A stretch of DNA of 64,000 nt. It comes from Gemmatimonadetes bacterium T265. GTDB lineage: Bacteria; Gemmatimonadota; Gemmatimonadetes; Gemmatimonadales; Gemmatimonadaceae. Of the stretch, positions 17,627 to 26,951 are shown piece by piece. Below the pieces are notes generated by a model. The model was not told the DNA's origin. It did not search any database and saw nothing but the letters and a program-made list of their open reading frames with translations. The first letter of the stretch is position 1. Each line of letters starts with the position of its first letter. The DNA is taken from assembly GCA_019973575.1 (NCBI GenBank), contig BPUI01000001.1, forward strand, positions 2,492,342 to 2,556,341, written 5' to 3'. Made by a program: the position numbers and the translations under genes.

Positions 17627-18979
17627 TCAGCCTGCCGGGCGCAGCACCTCGAGGTCGCGGGCCGCGGCCCCACGTGTGGTCCAATCCGGCGCGGGCGCGC
17701 GGCGGCGCGCGGTGCCGTGCACCCGGCGCGCCTCGACGAGGGCACGCACGTGCGCGCGCTGCAGGTGGTAGATCCAGCCGCCGTACGCCGCGCATAACGT
17801 CCGGACACCGACCTCGGCGAGCGCCGTGTCGGCGTCGACGTCCGCCCCGTGCGCGAGCAACGCCTGCGAGACGGCGGCCGCGCCCGCCGCGCACGCGACG
17901 CGACGCACCGAATGCCGGTACCGCAATTCGCGCCGCCCCCACGCCTCGCCGAGCAGGTACCCGAGCACGGCGAAGCCGCAGAGCCCTTCGAGTGCGCGGA
18001 GTAGGTGGCCGTCGGTGAGTTCGGTGGCCGCGACGTCGTGTCCGAAAGGAAACAGGGCGAGAAACAGGGCGAGAAATGGCGCGGCGCGGCCGATCGCTTC
18101 GCTCTCGAAGCGGCGTTCGTCGCGTGGCCGCGCCATGACGGACGTGCTGACGACGGCCGCGGCGACCACCGCCGCCGCGAGGCCCACGCCGAACGCGCGG
18201 GGTGCGGTAGCGAGCGCCGGTAAACCGCCGATCGCGAACCAGAGCCCGGCCGCCCCCCCGGCACCCAACGCGCGGCGCAGGTCCGATTGCCGGCCGGCCT
18301 CGCGTCCGCGCCGCCGCTGCACGGTGCCGAGCAGCATCGCCCCGAACAGCGCGAGGGCCACGATGCCGGCCGGACGCGGCGAGAACGCGACGCCGTCCCG
18401 CGGTCCGCCGTCGGCGGTGAGCGAGGCGAGCATCAACAACGGCAGCGCGACGTAGACGAGCCCCATCACGGGGAGCTCGAGCGCGAGCCCGCCGGCGAGG
18501 AGCGTATCGGCCCGCAGCCGCCGTGCGAGCCGGCCGTGCAGCCACGCGCCGAAGAGGGCGCCGAGCGCGTTCGTGGCGACGTCGGTGGGCGACGCGTACC
18601 GCGCCGGTTCGAACAGCTGGACGGTCTCGACGCACGTGCTCAACAGCACGCCGCCACCCCACGCGCGCGCCAGCGTCCCGCGCGCGTCCGGCGCCACGGT
18701 GGCACGCGTGAGCGCGTACACGAAGCCGAGTGGCGCGAAGAGCGCGACGTTCGCGATCGGATCAAACACGCCGTGCCACCGGCTGTCCGACGTCCAGTAC
18801 GTCAGGTGCACGCCGTCGCGGACGCGAAACTCGAACGGCGCGAGCGTCACGACAAGGACGACCAGGACGAGGTACCCGAGCACGGCGTGCCCGAGCGGGA
18901 CGCCGGTCGCCGCGTACGGCGGCCTGCTCGGCGCCGGGCGCCGGGCGCGGCGGCGGTTCGATCGGAGAAGGGAGCGCAT
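17627..18979 (-). CDS. VanZ-family membrane protein
   Basis: From ATG 18979 the product has 450 residues. The N-terminal third carries the VanZ pattern: APFEFRVRDGVHLTYW, FDPIANVALFAPLGFVYA and STCVETVQLFEPARYASPTDVATNALGALFGAWLH. Further membrane helices follow, and the C-terminal segment is soluble and Ala/Arg-rich. VanZ raises teicoplanin resistance in enterococci, but most homologues have no known role. The frame is open further upstream to 19861, but that part overlaps two plus-strand genes and is not conserved. A short duplicated 12-nt segment near 18048-18075 encodes FLALFLALF. Confidence 0.8.
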   Translation of the reverse strand: MRSLLRSNRRRARRPAPSRPPYAATGVPLGHAVLGYLVLVVLVVTLAPFEFRVRDGVHLTYWTSDSRWHGVFDPIANVALFAPLGFVYALTRATVAPDARGTLARAWGGGVLLSTCVETVQLFEPARYASPTDVATNALGALFGAWLHGRLARRLRADTLLAGGLALELPVMGLVYVALPLLMLASLTADGGPRDGVAFSPRPAGIVALALFGAMLLGTVQRRRGREAGRQSDLRRALGAGGAAGLWFAIGGLPALATAPRAFGVGLAAAVVAAAVVSTSVMARPRDERRFESEAIGRAAPFLALFLALFPFGHDVAATELTDGHLLRALEGLCGFAVLGYLLGEAWGRRELRYRHSVRRVACAAGAAAVSQALLAHGADVDADTALAEVGVRTLCAAYGGWIYHLQRAHVRALVEARRVHGTARRRAPAPDWTTRGAAARDLEVLRPAG

Positions 18980-19153
18980 GGCTGCCGTCGAGTGTCGGCC
19001 ACGCGGCGGGTGCACGTGAGGCGCAGACGCCACACACGCCGTCGCGTGCCCGGCCGCGTCGGTGGCCAGGAACTCGCGGCATGCGTGACTCGTAGGGTCT
19101 CGCGCGCGGTCACCGGTACGCGCGCCCGTCCGCTTCCTCACTCGCCGCTTCCC

Positions 19154-19375
19154 ATGTCGACGCCATACTCTGCGCGGGGTTCGTCCGGCAACGTCATCGC
19201 CGCCGTCTGCTCGTTCTTCATCCCGGGCCTCGGTCAGCTTGTGCAGGGGCGCGGGATCAAGGCGCTCTGGCACTTCGTGCTCGCCGCCGTGATCTGGCTC
19301 GCCTCGTTCGGGACCCTCGGCTGGGTGATGCACCTCTGGTCGGCGTTCGAAGCCGCGCGCTGGGACGGCTACTGA
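19154..19375 (+). CDS. Small two-helix membrane protein (TM2-like)
   Basis: The protein has 73 residues from ATG 19154. Two hydrophobic segments (VIAAVCSFFIPGLGQLVQG and LWHFVLAAVIWLASFGTLG) carry the PGLGQ turn typical of TM2/DUF5683-like small membrane proteins. It ends 2 nt before the GTG of the DHH phosphoesterase, so the two are probably co-translated. The function is unknown. Confidence 0.7.
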   Translation: MSTPYSARGSSGNVIAAVCSFFIPGLGQLVQGRGIKALWHFVLAAVIWLASFGTLGWVMHLWSAFEAARWDGY

Positions 19376-19377
19376 TC

Positions 19378-20508
19378 GTGCCGCCAGCGGACGAGCTTCC
19401 GGCCGCCGCGCGGCCAATCGACGACGCGCTGCCCGCTGCGCGCGCGGCGGTCGAAGGGTTCCTCGCCGGCGTGCCGCGCGGCGGACGGGTCGTCGTCTTC
19501 TGCCACTTCGACGCCGACGGCCTCGCCGCGGGTGCGGTCGGCGGGCGCGCGCTCGCCCGGCTCGGCTACTCGGACGTGCAGGTCGTGCCGTCGGGGCGCG
19601 GCGAGAGCGCGTTCGGCGACGCGGCGCGCGGCCGGCTCGCCGCGCTCGCGCCGGACGCGCTCGTCGTGACCGATCTGGGGGTGAAGGCGGCCGGCGTGTT
19701 ACCCAACGTGCCCACGCTCTACGTCGACCACCACCAGCCCGACGGCGTCCCGACCGACGGTTCAACGGTCGTGTCGGGTTACGGGCGGGACCCGGTGCCG
19801 AACTCGGCGTGGATGATGTGGGAACTGCTCGCGCCGGCCGCCGAGTCGGCTGGCACGCCAATCGACGACCTGTTGTGGGTGGCCGCGGTGGGGACGATCA
19901 GCGACCTCGGCGAGAAGGCGCCGTGGGCGCGGCTGCCGGCGGTTCGCAAGCAGTACACGGCGAAGTGGCTCAAGGAAGCCGTCGCGCTCGTCAACGCGGC
20001 GCGGCGGGCGACGACGTTCGACATCACGACCCCGCTCGACCTCCTGATGACGGCCGACGGCCCGCGCGCGGTGAGCGAGGACGACGCGTTAGGCGCAGGG
20101 CGGCTGCGGGCGTACCGCGCGGAGGTGACGGCGGCGCTCGCGGAGGCGCGGAAGCGCGCGCCGCTCTTCGCCGCCGGAGGCGGCCCGTGGGCGATGATCC
20201 CCGTGGCGTCGGGGTGTCAGATCCACCCACTCATCGCGCAGCAGTGGCGGGGGCGCCTGCCGAAGCACGCGGTGATGGGCGCGAACGCCGCCTACCTGCC
20301 GGGCGTCGTCGCGTTCAGCTGCCGGACGGCGCGCGTCGACCTCAATCTCCCGACCGTGCTGCGTGGTGCGATCGACCTCGGCGCGCTGAACGCCGATTTC
20401 GGTAACGGGCACGACCAGGCGAGCGGGGGCCACCTCCCCCCGGAGCCGTTCGACCGGCTGCTCGCCGCGCTCGGCTTCGACACACGCGCGCGGGCGGCGG
20501 TCGGCTGA
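19378..20508 (+). CDS. DHH-family phosphoesterase
   Basis: The protein has 376 residues starting at GTG 19378. Motif I is FCHFDADGLAAG (Asp45, Asp47) and the DHH signature itself is VDHHQP (116-118). A C-terminal region with GNGHDQASGGHL matches the DHHA1 substrate-binding GGGH-type loop. The family includes RecJ, NrnA and c-di-AMP phosphodiesterases; with one DHH and one DHHA1 module and no extra sensory domain, the substrate cannot be chosen. It follows a small membrane protein gene by 2 nt. Confidence 0.85.
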   Translation: MPPADELPAAARPIDDALPAARAAVEGFLAGVPRGGRVVVFCHFDADGLAAGAVGGRALARLGYSDVQVVPSGRGESAFGDAARGRLAALAPDALVVTDLGVKAAGVLPNVPTLYVDHHQPDGVPTDGSTVVSGYGRDPVPNSAWMMWELLAPAAESAGTPIDDLLWVAAVGTISDLGEKAPWARLPAVRKQYTAKWLKEAVALVNAARRATTFDITTPLDLLMTADGPRAVSEDDALGAGRLRAYRAEVTAALAEARKRAPLFAAGGGPWAMIPVASGCQIHPLIAQQWRGRLPKHAVMGANAAYLPGVVAFSCRTARVDLNLPTVLRGAIDLGALNADFGNGHDQASGGHLPPEPFDRLLAALGFDTRARAAVG

Positions 20509-20651
20509 GGAGCGCCCGGCGCGCGAGACGGGCCCGTGCGTCCCGTCGACCGTCTTGCCCCGGTGCGTACCAAGCTCCAGTTTTCGGCCGTGCCGAACGC
20601 CGTTCGGTAGTTACCACGCTCGTCGCTCGCCACCCCTACGGCCCCGTCCCC

Positions 20652-22460
20652 ATGCCGACCTACAAGGCCCCGCTCGACGACGTCCGCTTCCTGCTCAATG
20701 ACGTGCTCGCGGTCGACGAGCTCAGCCAGCTGCCCGGGTACGAGGAGGCGACGCCGGACCTCCTGCTCGCGGTGCTCGAGGAGGGCGGGAAGCTGTGCGA
20801 GGAGGTTCTCCAGCCCATCAACCAGACGGGCGACGCCGAGGGGTGCCGGATCGAGGACGGACAGGTACGCACGCCGAGGGGGTTCAAGGAGGCGTACGAC
20901 GAATTCGTCCAGGGCGGCTGGCCGGCGATGACCGGCGACCCGGCCTACGGCGGCCAGGGCCTGCCACACCTCGCGCGCTTCATCTTCGACGAGTTCCTCT
21001 GCTCGGCCAACCTCTCGTTCTCGATGTACCCGGAGCTCGGCCACGGCGCGGCGATGACGCTTGAGAAGTGGGGCGACGACGAGCTGAAGGGGCGCTTCCT
21101 CGCGAAGATTACGGACGGGACGTGGGGCGGGACGATGTGCCTCACCGAGGCGCACGCGGGCACCGACCTCGGGATGATCCGCACGAAGGCCGTCCCCGCC
21201 GGCGACGGGGCGTACCAGATCACCGGGCAGAAGATCTTCATCTCGGCGGGCGACCACGACCTCACCGAGAACGTCTGCCACCTCGTGCTCGCCAAGCTGC
21301 CCGACGCGCCGGCCGGCACGCGCGGCATCTCGATGTTCCTCGTCCCGAAGTACCTGCCGACGGACGAGGGCGCGGTCGGCACGTACAACAGCGTCTCGTG
21401 CAGCTCCATCGAGCACAAGATGGGGATCAAGGCCAACGCGACGTGCGTGATCAACTTCGACGGCGCGAAGGGCTGGCTCGTCGGCGAGGCGAACAAGGGC
21501 ATGCGCGCGATGTTCACGATGATGAACGGCGCGCGGTTAGGCGTCGGCATGCAGGGCCTCGGGCTCGCCGAGGTGAGCTACCAGAACGCCCTCGCCTACG
21601 CGAAGGACCGCCTGCAGGGACGCGCGCTCGCCGGGCCGAAGAACCCCGCCGGTGAGGCCGACCCGATCGTCGTCCACCCCGACGTGCGGCGCATGCTGCT
21701 GACGATGAAGGCGTACGTCGAGGGCGAGCGCGCGCTCGCCTACTGGGTCGGCAAGCTGATCGACGTCGAGGAAAAGCACCCCGACCCCGAGAAGAAGCAG
21801 GAAGCCGGCGACCTCGTCGCGCTCATGACGCCGGTGATCAAGGCGTATCTCACCGACACCGGGTTCGAGGTGACCAACCTCGGCCTGCAGTGCTACGGCG
21901 GCCACGGCTACGTGCGCGAGTGGGGGATGGAGCAGTTCGTCCGCGACGCGCGCATCGCGCAGATCTACGAGGGGACGAACGGGGTGCAGGCGATGGACCT
22001 CATCGGCCGCAAGGTGCCGGAGGGGAACGGCCGCATGATGCGCCGCTTCCTGAAGCTGGTGCAGGACGACGTGAGGGCGGGCGCCGCGGACGCCCGCGTC
22101 GCCGACCTCGCCAAACCGTTAGGCGAGGCGGTCCGCACGCTGCAGGAGTCGGTGATGCACGTGATGCAGGCGGCGATGAAGGATCCCGACGAGGCCGGCG
22201 CGGCCGCGGCCGACTTCCTGCGCCTGCTCGGCACGGTGGCGACCGGGTGGATGTGGCTCCGCATGGCGCGCGTCGCGCTCGACAAGATGCCGGCCGCGAA
22301 CGGCGACGCCGGGTTCTACGACGCGAAGGTCAAGACCGCGCGCTTCTTCATGACCAAGCTGCTGCCGCAGGTCCAGTCGCTCGCCGCGACGATCCGCGCG
22401 GGCGCGGCGCCGGTGATGGAGCCGGTGCTCGACTTCGAGGGCGCGCTCGCCGGCGTGTGA
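20652..22460 (+). CDS. Acyl-CoA dehydrogenase (FadE/DmdC-like, ~600-residue class)
   Basis: The 602-residue protein has all acyl-CoA dehydrogenase parts: an N-terminal helical domain; the flavin/substrate motif GTMCLTEAHAGTDLGMI; the GQKIFISAGDHDL strand; the C-terminal helical domain with QCYGGHGYVREWGMEQFVRD; and IYEGTNGVQAMDL, whose Glu is the usual catalytic base position. The extra C-terminal 120 residues match the domain that distinguishes the 3-methylmercaptopropionyl-CoA dehydrogenase (DmdC)-like group. It oxidises an acyl-CoA to enoyl-CoA with FAD; the chain-length preference is not evident. The MFS gene overlaps its stop by GTGA. Confidence 0.92.
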   Translation: MPTYKAPLDDVRFLLNDVLAVDELSQLPGYEEATPDLLLAVLEEGGKLCEEVLQPINQTGDAEGCRIEDGQVRTPRGFKEAYDEFVQGGWPAMTGDPAYGGQGLPHLARFIFDEFLCSANLSFSMYPELGHGAAMTLEKWGDDELKGRFLAKITDGTWGGTMCLTEAHAGTDLGMIRTKAVPAGDGAYQITGQKIFISAGDHDLTENVCHLVLAKLPDAPAGTRGISMFLVPKYLPTDEGAVGTYNSVSCSSIEHKMGIKANATCVINFDGAKGWLVGEANKGMRAMFTMMNGARLGVGMQGLGLAEVSYQNALAYAKDRLQGRALAGPKNPAGEADPIVVHPDVRRMLLTMKAYVEGERALAYWVGKLIDVEEKHPDPEKKQEAGDLVALMTPVIKAYLTDTGFEVTNLGLQCYGGHGYVREWGMEQFVRDARIAQIYEGTNGVQAMDLIGRKVPEGNGRMMRRFLKLVQDDVRAGAADARVADLAKPLGEAVRTLQESVMHVMQAAMKDPDEAGAAAADFLRLLGTVATGWMWLRMARVALDKMPAANGDAGFYDAKVKTARFFMTKLLPQVQSLAATIRAGAAPVMEPVLDFEGALAGV

Positions 22461-23659
22461 GCGGGCCCGACGCGCAGGACGGGCCGCGGCGCCCGCCCGT
22501 CCTGCTGCTCGCCGTCGCTGCGGGCGTGGTCGTCGCCAACCTCTACTACAACCAGCCGCTGCTCGCGCGCATGGCGCGCGACTTCGGCGTCCCCGTGCGC
22601 GCGATCGCGCCCGTGGCGACGCTGACGCAGGTCGGCTACGCGCTCGGGCTGTTCGCGGTGGTGCCGCTGGCCGACGTGGCCGAGCGGCGACGCCTGCTGG
22701 TGCTGCTGATCGTCGGCGCGGCGGCGGCGCTCGCCGCCGCGGCCGTCGCACCCACCGCCGGCGCCCTCGCCGCAGCGAGCCTGGCGGTCGGGGTGCTCTC
22801 GGTCGCGCCGCAGGTCATCGTCCCCATTGCCGCCGACCTCGCCCCCGCCGCGGAGCGCGGGCGCGCGGTCGGGACGGTAATGAGCGGGCTGCTCGTCGGC
22901 ATCCTCATGGCGCGGGTGGCGAGCGGGGCGTTAGGCGCGCGCCTCGGCTGGCGCGCGGTGTTCTGGACCGCCGCGGCGGGGATGGTCGTGCTCGCCGGCG
23001 TGTTGCGCGTTCGGCTCCCGGCGTCGCGCACGCGCGAGGCGCTGTCGTACCGTGCGCTGCTCGCCTCGCTGCCGGCCGTCGCACGGCGGTACCCGGCGCT
23101 CCGCGAATCGGCGGTCTTCGGCGCGCTCGCGTTCGCGAGTTTCTCGGTGTTCTGGACCGCGCTGCCGTTTCACCTCGCGGTACTCCCGGGGCACCTCGGC
23201 AGCGCCGCCGCAGGGGCGTTCGGGCTCGTCGGCGTCGCCGGGGCACTCGCGGCCTCGTTCGTGGGCCGGCGGAACGACCGCGGCGACCCGCGGCAGTCCA
23301 TCGGAGCCGGGCTCGCGGCGACCGTCGCCGCGTGGCTCGCACTCGGACTGCTCGGGCGCTCGCTCGCCGGGCTGGTGGTCGGCGTGCTCCTGCTCGACCT
23401 CGGCGTGCAGGCGGCGCACATCAGCAATCAGGCGCGTATCTTCGCGCTCGACGACGCGTCGCGCGGGCGGATCAACGCGGTCTACATGGTGGCCTACTTC
23501 GCCGGCGGCGCGCTCGGCTCGGCGGCGAGCGCGACGGCCTGGGCGCGCGGCGGGTGGGCGGCGGTGAGCGGGGTAGGCGCGGCGTTCGCCGCGCTCGCGC
23601 TCGGCGTGTGGGTGGTGCGCCGGCCGGCCGTCGTGCCGGCCGGCGCGCCCGCCCGCTGA
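22457..23659 (+). CDS. MFS transporter (12-helix)
   Basis: From GTG 22457, overlapping the acyl-CoA dehydrogenase stop, the protein has 400 residues. It shows twelve hydrophobic segments, the N-terminal NLYYNQPLLARMARDFGV motif characteristic of the YbjJ/AraJ-like MFS group, a DVAERRRLL loop between helices 2 and 3, and a repeated half after residue ~200. The C-terminal half has the DLGVQAAHISNQARIFALD motif. The substrate is unknown. Translational coupling to the dehydrogenase suggests a shared condition or pathway. Confidence 0.88.
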   Translation: MSGPDAQDGPRRPPVLLLAVAAGVVVANLYYNQPLLARMARDFGVPVRAIAPVATLTQVGYALGLFAVVPLADVAERRRLLVLLIVGAAAALAAAAVAPTAGALAAASLAVGVLSVAPQVIVPIAADLAPAAERGRAVGTVMSGLLVGILMARVASGALGARLGWRAVFWTAAAGMVVLAGVLRVRLPASRTREALSYRALLASLPAVARRYPALRESAVFGALAFASFSVFWTALPFHLAVLPGHLGSAAAGAFGLVGVAGALAASFVGRRNDRGDPRQSIGAGLAATVAAWLALGLLGRSLAGLVVGVLLLDLGVQAAHISNQARIFALDDASRGRINAVYMVAYFAGGALGSAASATAWARGGWAAVSGVGAAFAALALGVWVVRRPAVVPAGAPAR

Positions 23660-23670
23660 CGCGTTAGGCG

Positions 23671-24039
23671 CTACGCCGCGCCGCCGGAGAGCTGCGAGCC
23701 GATCTGGGCGAGCCGGTCGGCGAGTTGGTTCAGACCGCCGCCGATCGGCCCGGCCCGGCCGGACACCGAGCGCGTCTGCTGACTGAGTTGGGTCATCAGC
23801 GGGCCGATCTCTGCGCCGCTCGGCGCGCCGCCGGTCAGCTGCTGGTGCAACGACGACAGGGTTCCCGAGATCGCCTCCGTTCCGGGCAGGCCCTGGAGGG
23901 CGGTACGCACCTGCGCGATTGCGTTCGCGCCTTCCTTCGGATCGAGGCTCGTCAGCGCCTGTGTCACGGTGCTCACGAGACCGGAGACGCCCGACCCCAT
24001 ACCGGTCATCCCGGAACCCACTCCACTGGTTTCTGCCAT
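23671..24039 (-). CDS. Hypothetical small Gly/Ser-rich helical protein
   Basis: The protein has 122 residues from ATG 24039. It opens with a Gly/Ser/Met-rich stretch (GVGSGMTGMGSGVSG), followed by amphipathic helices with regularly placed Leu and Gln (SSLHQQLTGG, LNQLADRLAQIGSQLSGG). There are no Cys residues, no signal peptide and no recognised domain. It is convergent with the MFS gene, divergent from the GH13 gene, and stands alone. The coding call rests on the clean ATG and bias; function is unknown. Confidence 0.6.
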   Translation of the reverse strand: MAETSGVGSGMTGMGSGVSGLVSTVTQALTSLDPKEGANAIAQVRTALQGLPGTEAISGTLSSLHQQLTGGAPSGAEIGPLMTQLSQQTRSVSGRAGPIGGGLNQLADRLAQIGSQLSGGAA

Positions 24040-24238
24040 GTGATGCTCCAACGAGTCTGGTGAGGCGGATCCGCGTCCGTATGCGGATGGTGTTCGTGGA
24101 TCCGAGTCGCGAATGTTCGGGCGCGCATTCCGGTTCCGTCCGGCCGCGCGTTCGTCCGTGCCGTTCGCTACCGTTCGGCCACTCCGAGGCGCTGCCGGAC
24201 GGCGTGGCGGCGCGGAGTACCACGTCCACGTCTCGGTC

Positions 24239-26017
24239 ATGCATCGCTTTCGTCGGACCGCGCGCGCCGCGCGGCACGCGCTCGTCGGCCTGCTCGCGGG
24301 GGGCGCTCTCGTCATCGCGCCATCGCGTGGCACGGCACAGCCCGCCGGTCACCATGTCACCGACGTGCCCAACGCGGACCGCTGGTGGCGCGAGGGCGCG
24401 TTCTACCAGGTGTACCCGCGCTCCTTCCAGGACAGCAACGGCGACGGAGTCGGTGATCTGAAAGGCGTGACCGGGCGGCTCGACTACTTGCAGTGGCTGG
24501 GCGTCGACGCGATCTGGATCTCGCCGTTCTTCCGGTCACCGCAGCGCGACTTCGGCTATGACGTGAGCGACTACACGGCGGTCGACCCGCGCTTCGGCAC
24601 GCTGGCCGACTTCGACTCGCTCGCGCGCGCGGCGCACGCGCGCGGATTGCACGTGATCCTCGACTTCGTGGCGAACCACACCTCGGACCAGCACGCGTGG
24701 TTCGCCGACTCGCGCGCGTCGCGCACGTCGGCCAAGCGCGACTGGTACGTCTGGCGCGACCCCGCGCCCGGGGGCGGGCCGCCCAACAACTGGCGCTCGG
24801 TGTTCGGCGGGAGTGCGTGGACGCTCGACTCGGCGAGCGGTCAGTACTACTTCCACCAGTTCCTGCGCGAACAGCCGGACCTCAACTGGCGCAACCCCGC
24901 GGTACGGCGCGCGATGTACGACGTGATGCGGTTCTGGCTCGACCGCGGCGCCGACGGCTTCCGGCTCGACGCCTTCCCGCACACGATCGAGGACTCCCTG
25001 TTCCGCGACAATCCGGTCGCGAAGCATCCGGACACGGGGCACGGCGACTACGACCTGCTCGAGCCACTCTACACGACGCACCGCCCCGAGAACTTCGCGA
25101 TCCTCTGCGAGATGCGACGCGTGATGGACGCGTACACGACGCGCGGCGGGCGGCCGAGCGCGCGCATCCTGTTACCCGAGGTCTTCACCACGCCGCAGAA
25201 GCTGACGGCGTACTACGGCGAGCGGGGCTGCGGCGCGCAGCTGCCGTCCAACTACGCGCTCTCGGGCGTGACCTGGGCCGCCGACACCGTGTACGCGCGG
25301 GTGACGGCGTACGAAGGCGCACTCGCGCCGTGGCAGGCGCGGAACTGGGCGCTCGGCAACCACGACAGCAAGCGGCTCGCGACGCGACTTGGGCCCGCGG
25401 CGGCGCGCGCCGCGGCGGTCCTCCTGCTCACGCTCCGCGGCACGCCGACCATCTACTACGGCGACGAGATCGGGATGCACAACGTCCCGATCCCGCCCGA
25501 GCTCGTGCAGGACCCGGCCGAGAAGCAGCAGCCCGGGATCGGTGTTGGGCGCGATCCAGAGCGCACGCCGATGCAGTGGGAGAGTGGGCCGGAGGCGGGG
25601 TTCACGACCGGTACGCCATGGCTGCCGATCGCGACGGATGCGAACACGGTCAACGTCGCCGCCGAGCGGCGAGAGGCGGAGTCGATGCTGGCGCTGTATC
25701 ACGACCTGCTCGCCCTGCGGCGCGGAGAGCCGGCGCTCGCGCGCGGGACGTTTCGCATGCTGCCGCGACAGGGTGCCGTACTCGCGTACATCCGTGAGGT
25801 CGCCGGGCGCGACCGATTTCTCATCGTCGTCAACTTCGCGAACGCGCCGGGCAGGTACACGGTCGACGCCCGCGAGCGGACGCGACTTGGCCCCGACCGG
25901 ACCACCGCAACGGTCGTGGCCGGCACGAACAGCCGGGCGATCGAGGCAAGCGTCGATCGCGTCTCGCTGCGGCCGAACGAGGCGGTCGTGCTGCGGATCC
26001 CGGCGGCGCGGCGCTGA
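24239..26017 (+). CDS. Secreted GH13 alpha-glucosidase / alpha-amylase-family enzyme
   Basis: From ATG 24239 the protein has 592 residues with a signal peptide (VGLLAGGALVIAPSRGTAQ). GH13 conserved regions are present: DFVANHTSDQH (region I), DGFRLDAFPH with the nucleophile Asp (region II), ILLPEVFTT with the acid/base Glu (region III) and ALGNHDSKRL (region IV). The order and the QVYPRSFQDSNGDGVGDLKG opening resemble oligo-1,6-glucosidases and alpha-glucosidases rather than endo-amylases. It should release glucose from alpha-glucans outside the cytoplasm. It is divergent from the hypothetical gene ending at 24039, with a 199-nt shared upstream region. Confidence 0.92.
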   Translation: MHRFRRTARAARHALVGLLAGGALVIAPSRGTAQPAGHHVTDVPNADRWWREGAFYQVYPRSFQDSNGDGVGDLKGVTGRLDYLQWLGVDAIWISPFFRSPQRDFGYDVSDYTAVDPRFGTLADFDSLARAAHARGLHVILDFVANHTSDQHAWFADSRASRTSAKRDWYVWRDPAPGGGPPNNWRSVFGGSAWTLDSASGQYYFHQFLREQPDLNWRNPAVRRAMYDVMRFWLDRGADGFRLDAFPHTIEDSLFRDNPVAKHPDTGHGDYDLLEPLYTTHRPENFAILCEMRRVMDAYTTRGGRPSARILLPEVFTTPQKLTAYYGERGCGAQLPSNYALSGVTWAADTVYARVTAYEGALAPWQARNWALGNHDSKRLATRLGPAAARAAAVLLLTLRGTPTIYYGDEIGMHNVPIPPELVQDPAEKQQPGIGVGRDPERTPMQWESGPEAGFTTGTPWLPIATDANTVNVAAERREAESMLALYHDLLALRRGEPALARGTFRMLPRQGAVLAYIREVAGRDRFLIVVNFANAPGRYTVDARERTRLGPDRTTATVVAGTNSRAIEASVDRVSLRPNEAVVLRIPAARR

Positions 26018-26035
26018 CGAGCGGAGCGGCGGCGT

Positions 26036-26521
26036 TCAGCGCAGCAGATCTGGCGGGAGTCGGCGCAGCCAACCCGCGCTCAACACCCCCCACAACCCGA
26101 TGAGGATGGCCTCGGCCGCGTCGTGGCGCAGCGACGTCGGCCGCGGTCCGTCGGCCCAGGCGATCACGCGGCGCGCGAGCCGGTCGGCGACGGCCTTCAT
26201 CTGTGGCCCGGTGCCGTGTTCGCGTGGGAGGAGGAACAGCGGTCGCCACACCTCGGCCGCGACGACCTGCACGTCGAGCGCTCGGCGTTCCCCTTCGGTC
26301 GCCCACGGTGTGACGAGCGGGCCGCCGCCCTCGACCACGAGGCGTGAGAGGTCGAGCGGGTCGGAGAGGAGGGCGGGGACGGCGCGGCGCATGCGCGGCG
26401 CCGCGCCGAAGTTCTGCGACCGGTACCAGCGCAGCCGGCCGTCGTCGCCCCAGCAGGCGAACCCCGCGCGGACGCCGAGGTCGACGGCAAGGAGGGCGGC
26501 CACGTGCGGGCGAGGTTGCAC
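26036..26521 (-). CDS. RuvC/RNase H-fold-like protein of unknown function
   Basis: From GTG 26521 the product has 161 residues; an ATG at 26653 would add 44 non-conserved residues over a promoter-like AT-rich stretch. Features of a RuvC-like nuclease fold are visible: a first strand with Asp (LLAVDLGVRAGFACW), a second acidic strand (LVVEGGGPL) and a C-terminal acidic helix (RHDAAEAILIGLWG). The WRPLFLLPREHGTGPQMKA motif in between resembles phage and bacterial resolvase-like proteins. The catalytic triad is plausible but unproven. It stands alone between the GH13 gene and a secreted peptide gene. Confidence 0.6.
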   Translation of the reverse strand: MQPRPHVAALLAVDLGVRAGFACWGDDGRLRWYRSQNFGAAPRMRRAVPALLSDPLDLSRLVVEGGGPLVTPWATEGERRALDVQVVAAEVWRPLFLLPREHGTGPQMKAVADRLARRVIAWADGPRPTSLRHDAAEAILIGLWGVLSAGWLRRLPPDLLR

Positions 26522-26613
26522 GCGTCGTGCGCGCCGGGTGTGCGTCGCGCGCGCTCCGGACACGTGGCGTTCGTCACAATCGTCATACAAACGGATCTTT
26601 GCGCAGTCGACCC

Positions 26614-26629
26614 TGTGATCTGCGCCACA
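26614..26629. promoter_or_regulatory. CRP/FNR-type operator (one mismatch)
   Basis: TGTGATCTGCGCCACA is the TGTGA-N6-TCACA palindrome with one mismatch. It lies 88 nt before the ATG at 26717. The core GTGATCTrCGyCACACG is shared with the site at 42392. Confidence 0.55.
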
Positions 26630-26716
26630 CGCCGAATATCGCGCGTACGGCATCGTCCGTCGTCGGCGGCCGACACGGACGTTGGCCGCCGCGGTTCACT
26701 TTACGGACCCACTTCC

Positions 26717-26929
26717 ATGCGTCACCTCTCCGCTGCCGCGCTCGCCGCGGCCCTCGTCGTGAGCGCGGCTCCTCTCGCCGCGCAGCCGCCCGCGCCGACC
26801 CGTCCCGACACGACGCGCCGCGACACGACGCGTACCGACTCGACGCGGATGCCGCGGCGCATGCCGGGTGACAGCACGCGCCGCGACACGTCGTCGACCC
26901 CGCGGCCGTCGTCGCCGCCGCACCGCTGA
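26717..26929 (+). CDS. Small secreted Thr/Arg/Asp/Pro-rich peptide
   Basis: The product has 70 residues. A signal peptide (AAALAAALVVSAAPLAAQ) is followed by an unstructured tail built on near repeats of TRxDTT (RPDTTRRDTTRTDSTR and again DSTRRDTSST), with many Pro, Thr and Arg and no Cys. No known domain fits. It has its own upstream region with a CRP/FNR-type palindrome, and it is convergent with the M2 peptidase gene. Confidence 0.55.
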   Translation: MRHLSAAALAAALVVSAAPLAAQPPAPTRPDTTRRDTTRTDSTRMPRRMPGDSTRRDTSSTPRPSSPPHR

Positions 26930-26951
26930 GGTCCCGCGCGCCGGTCGGCGT

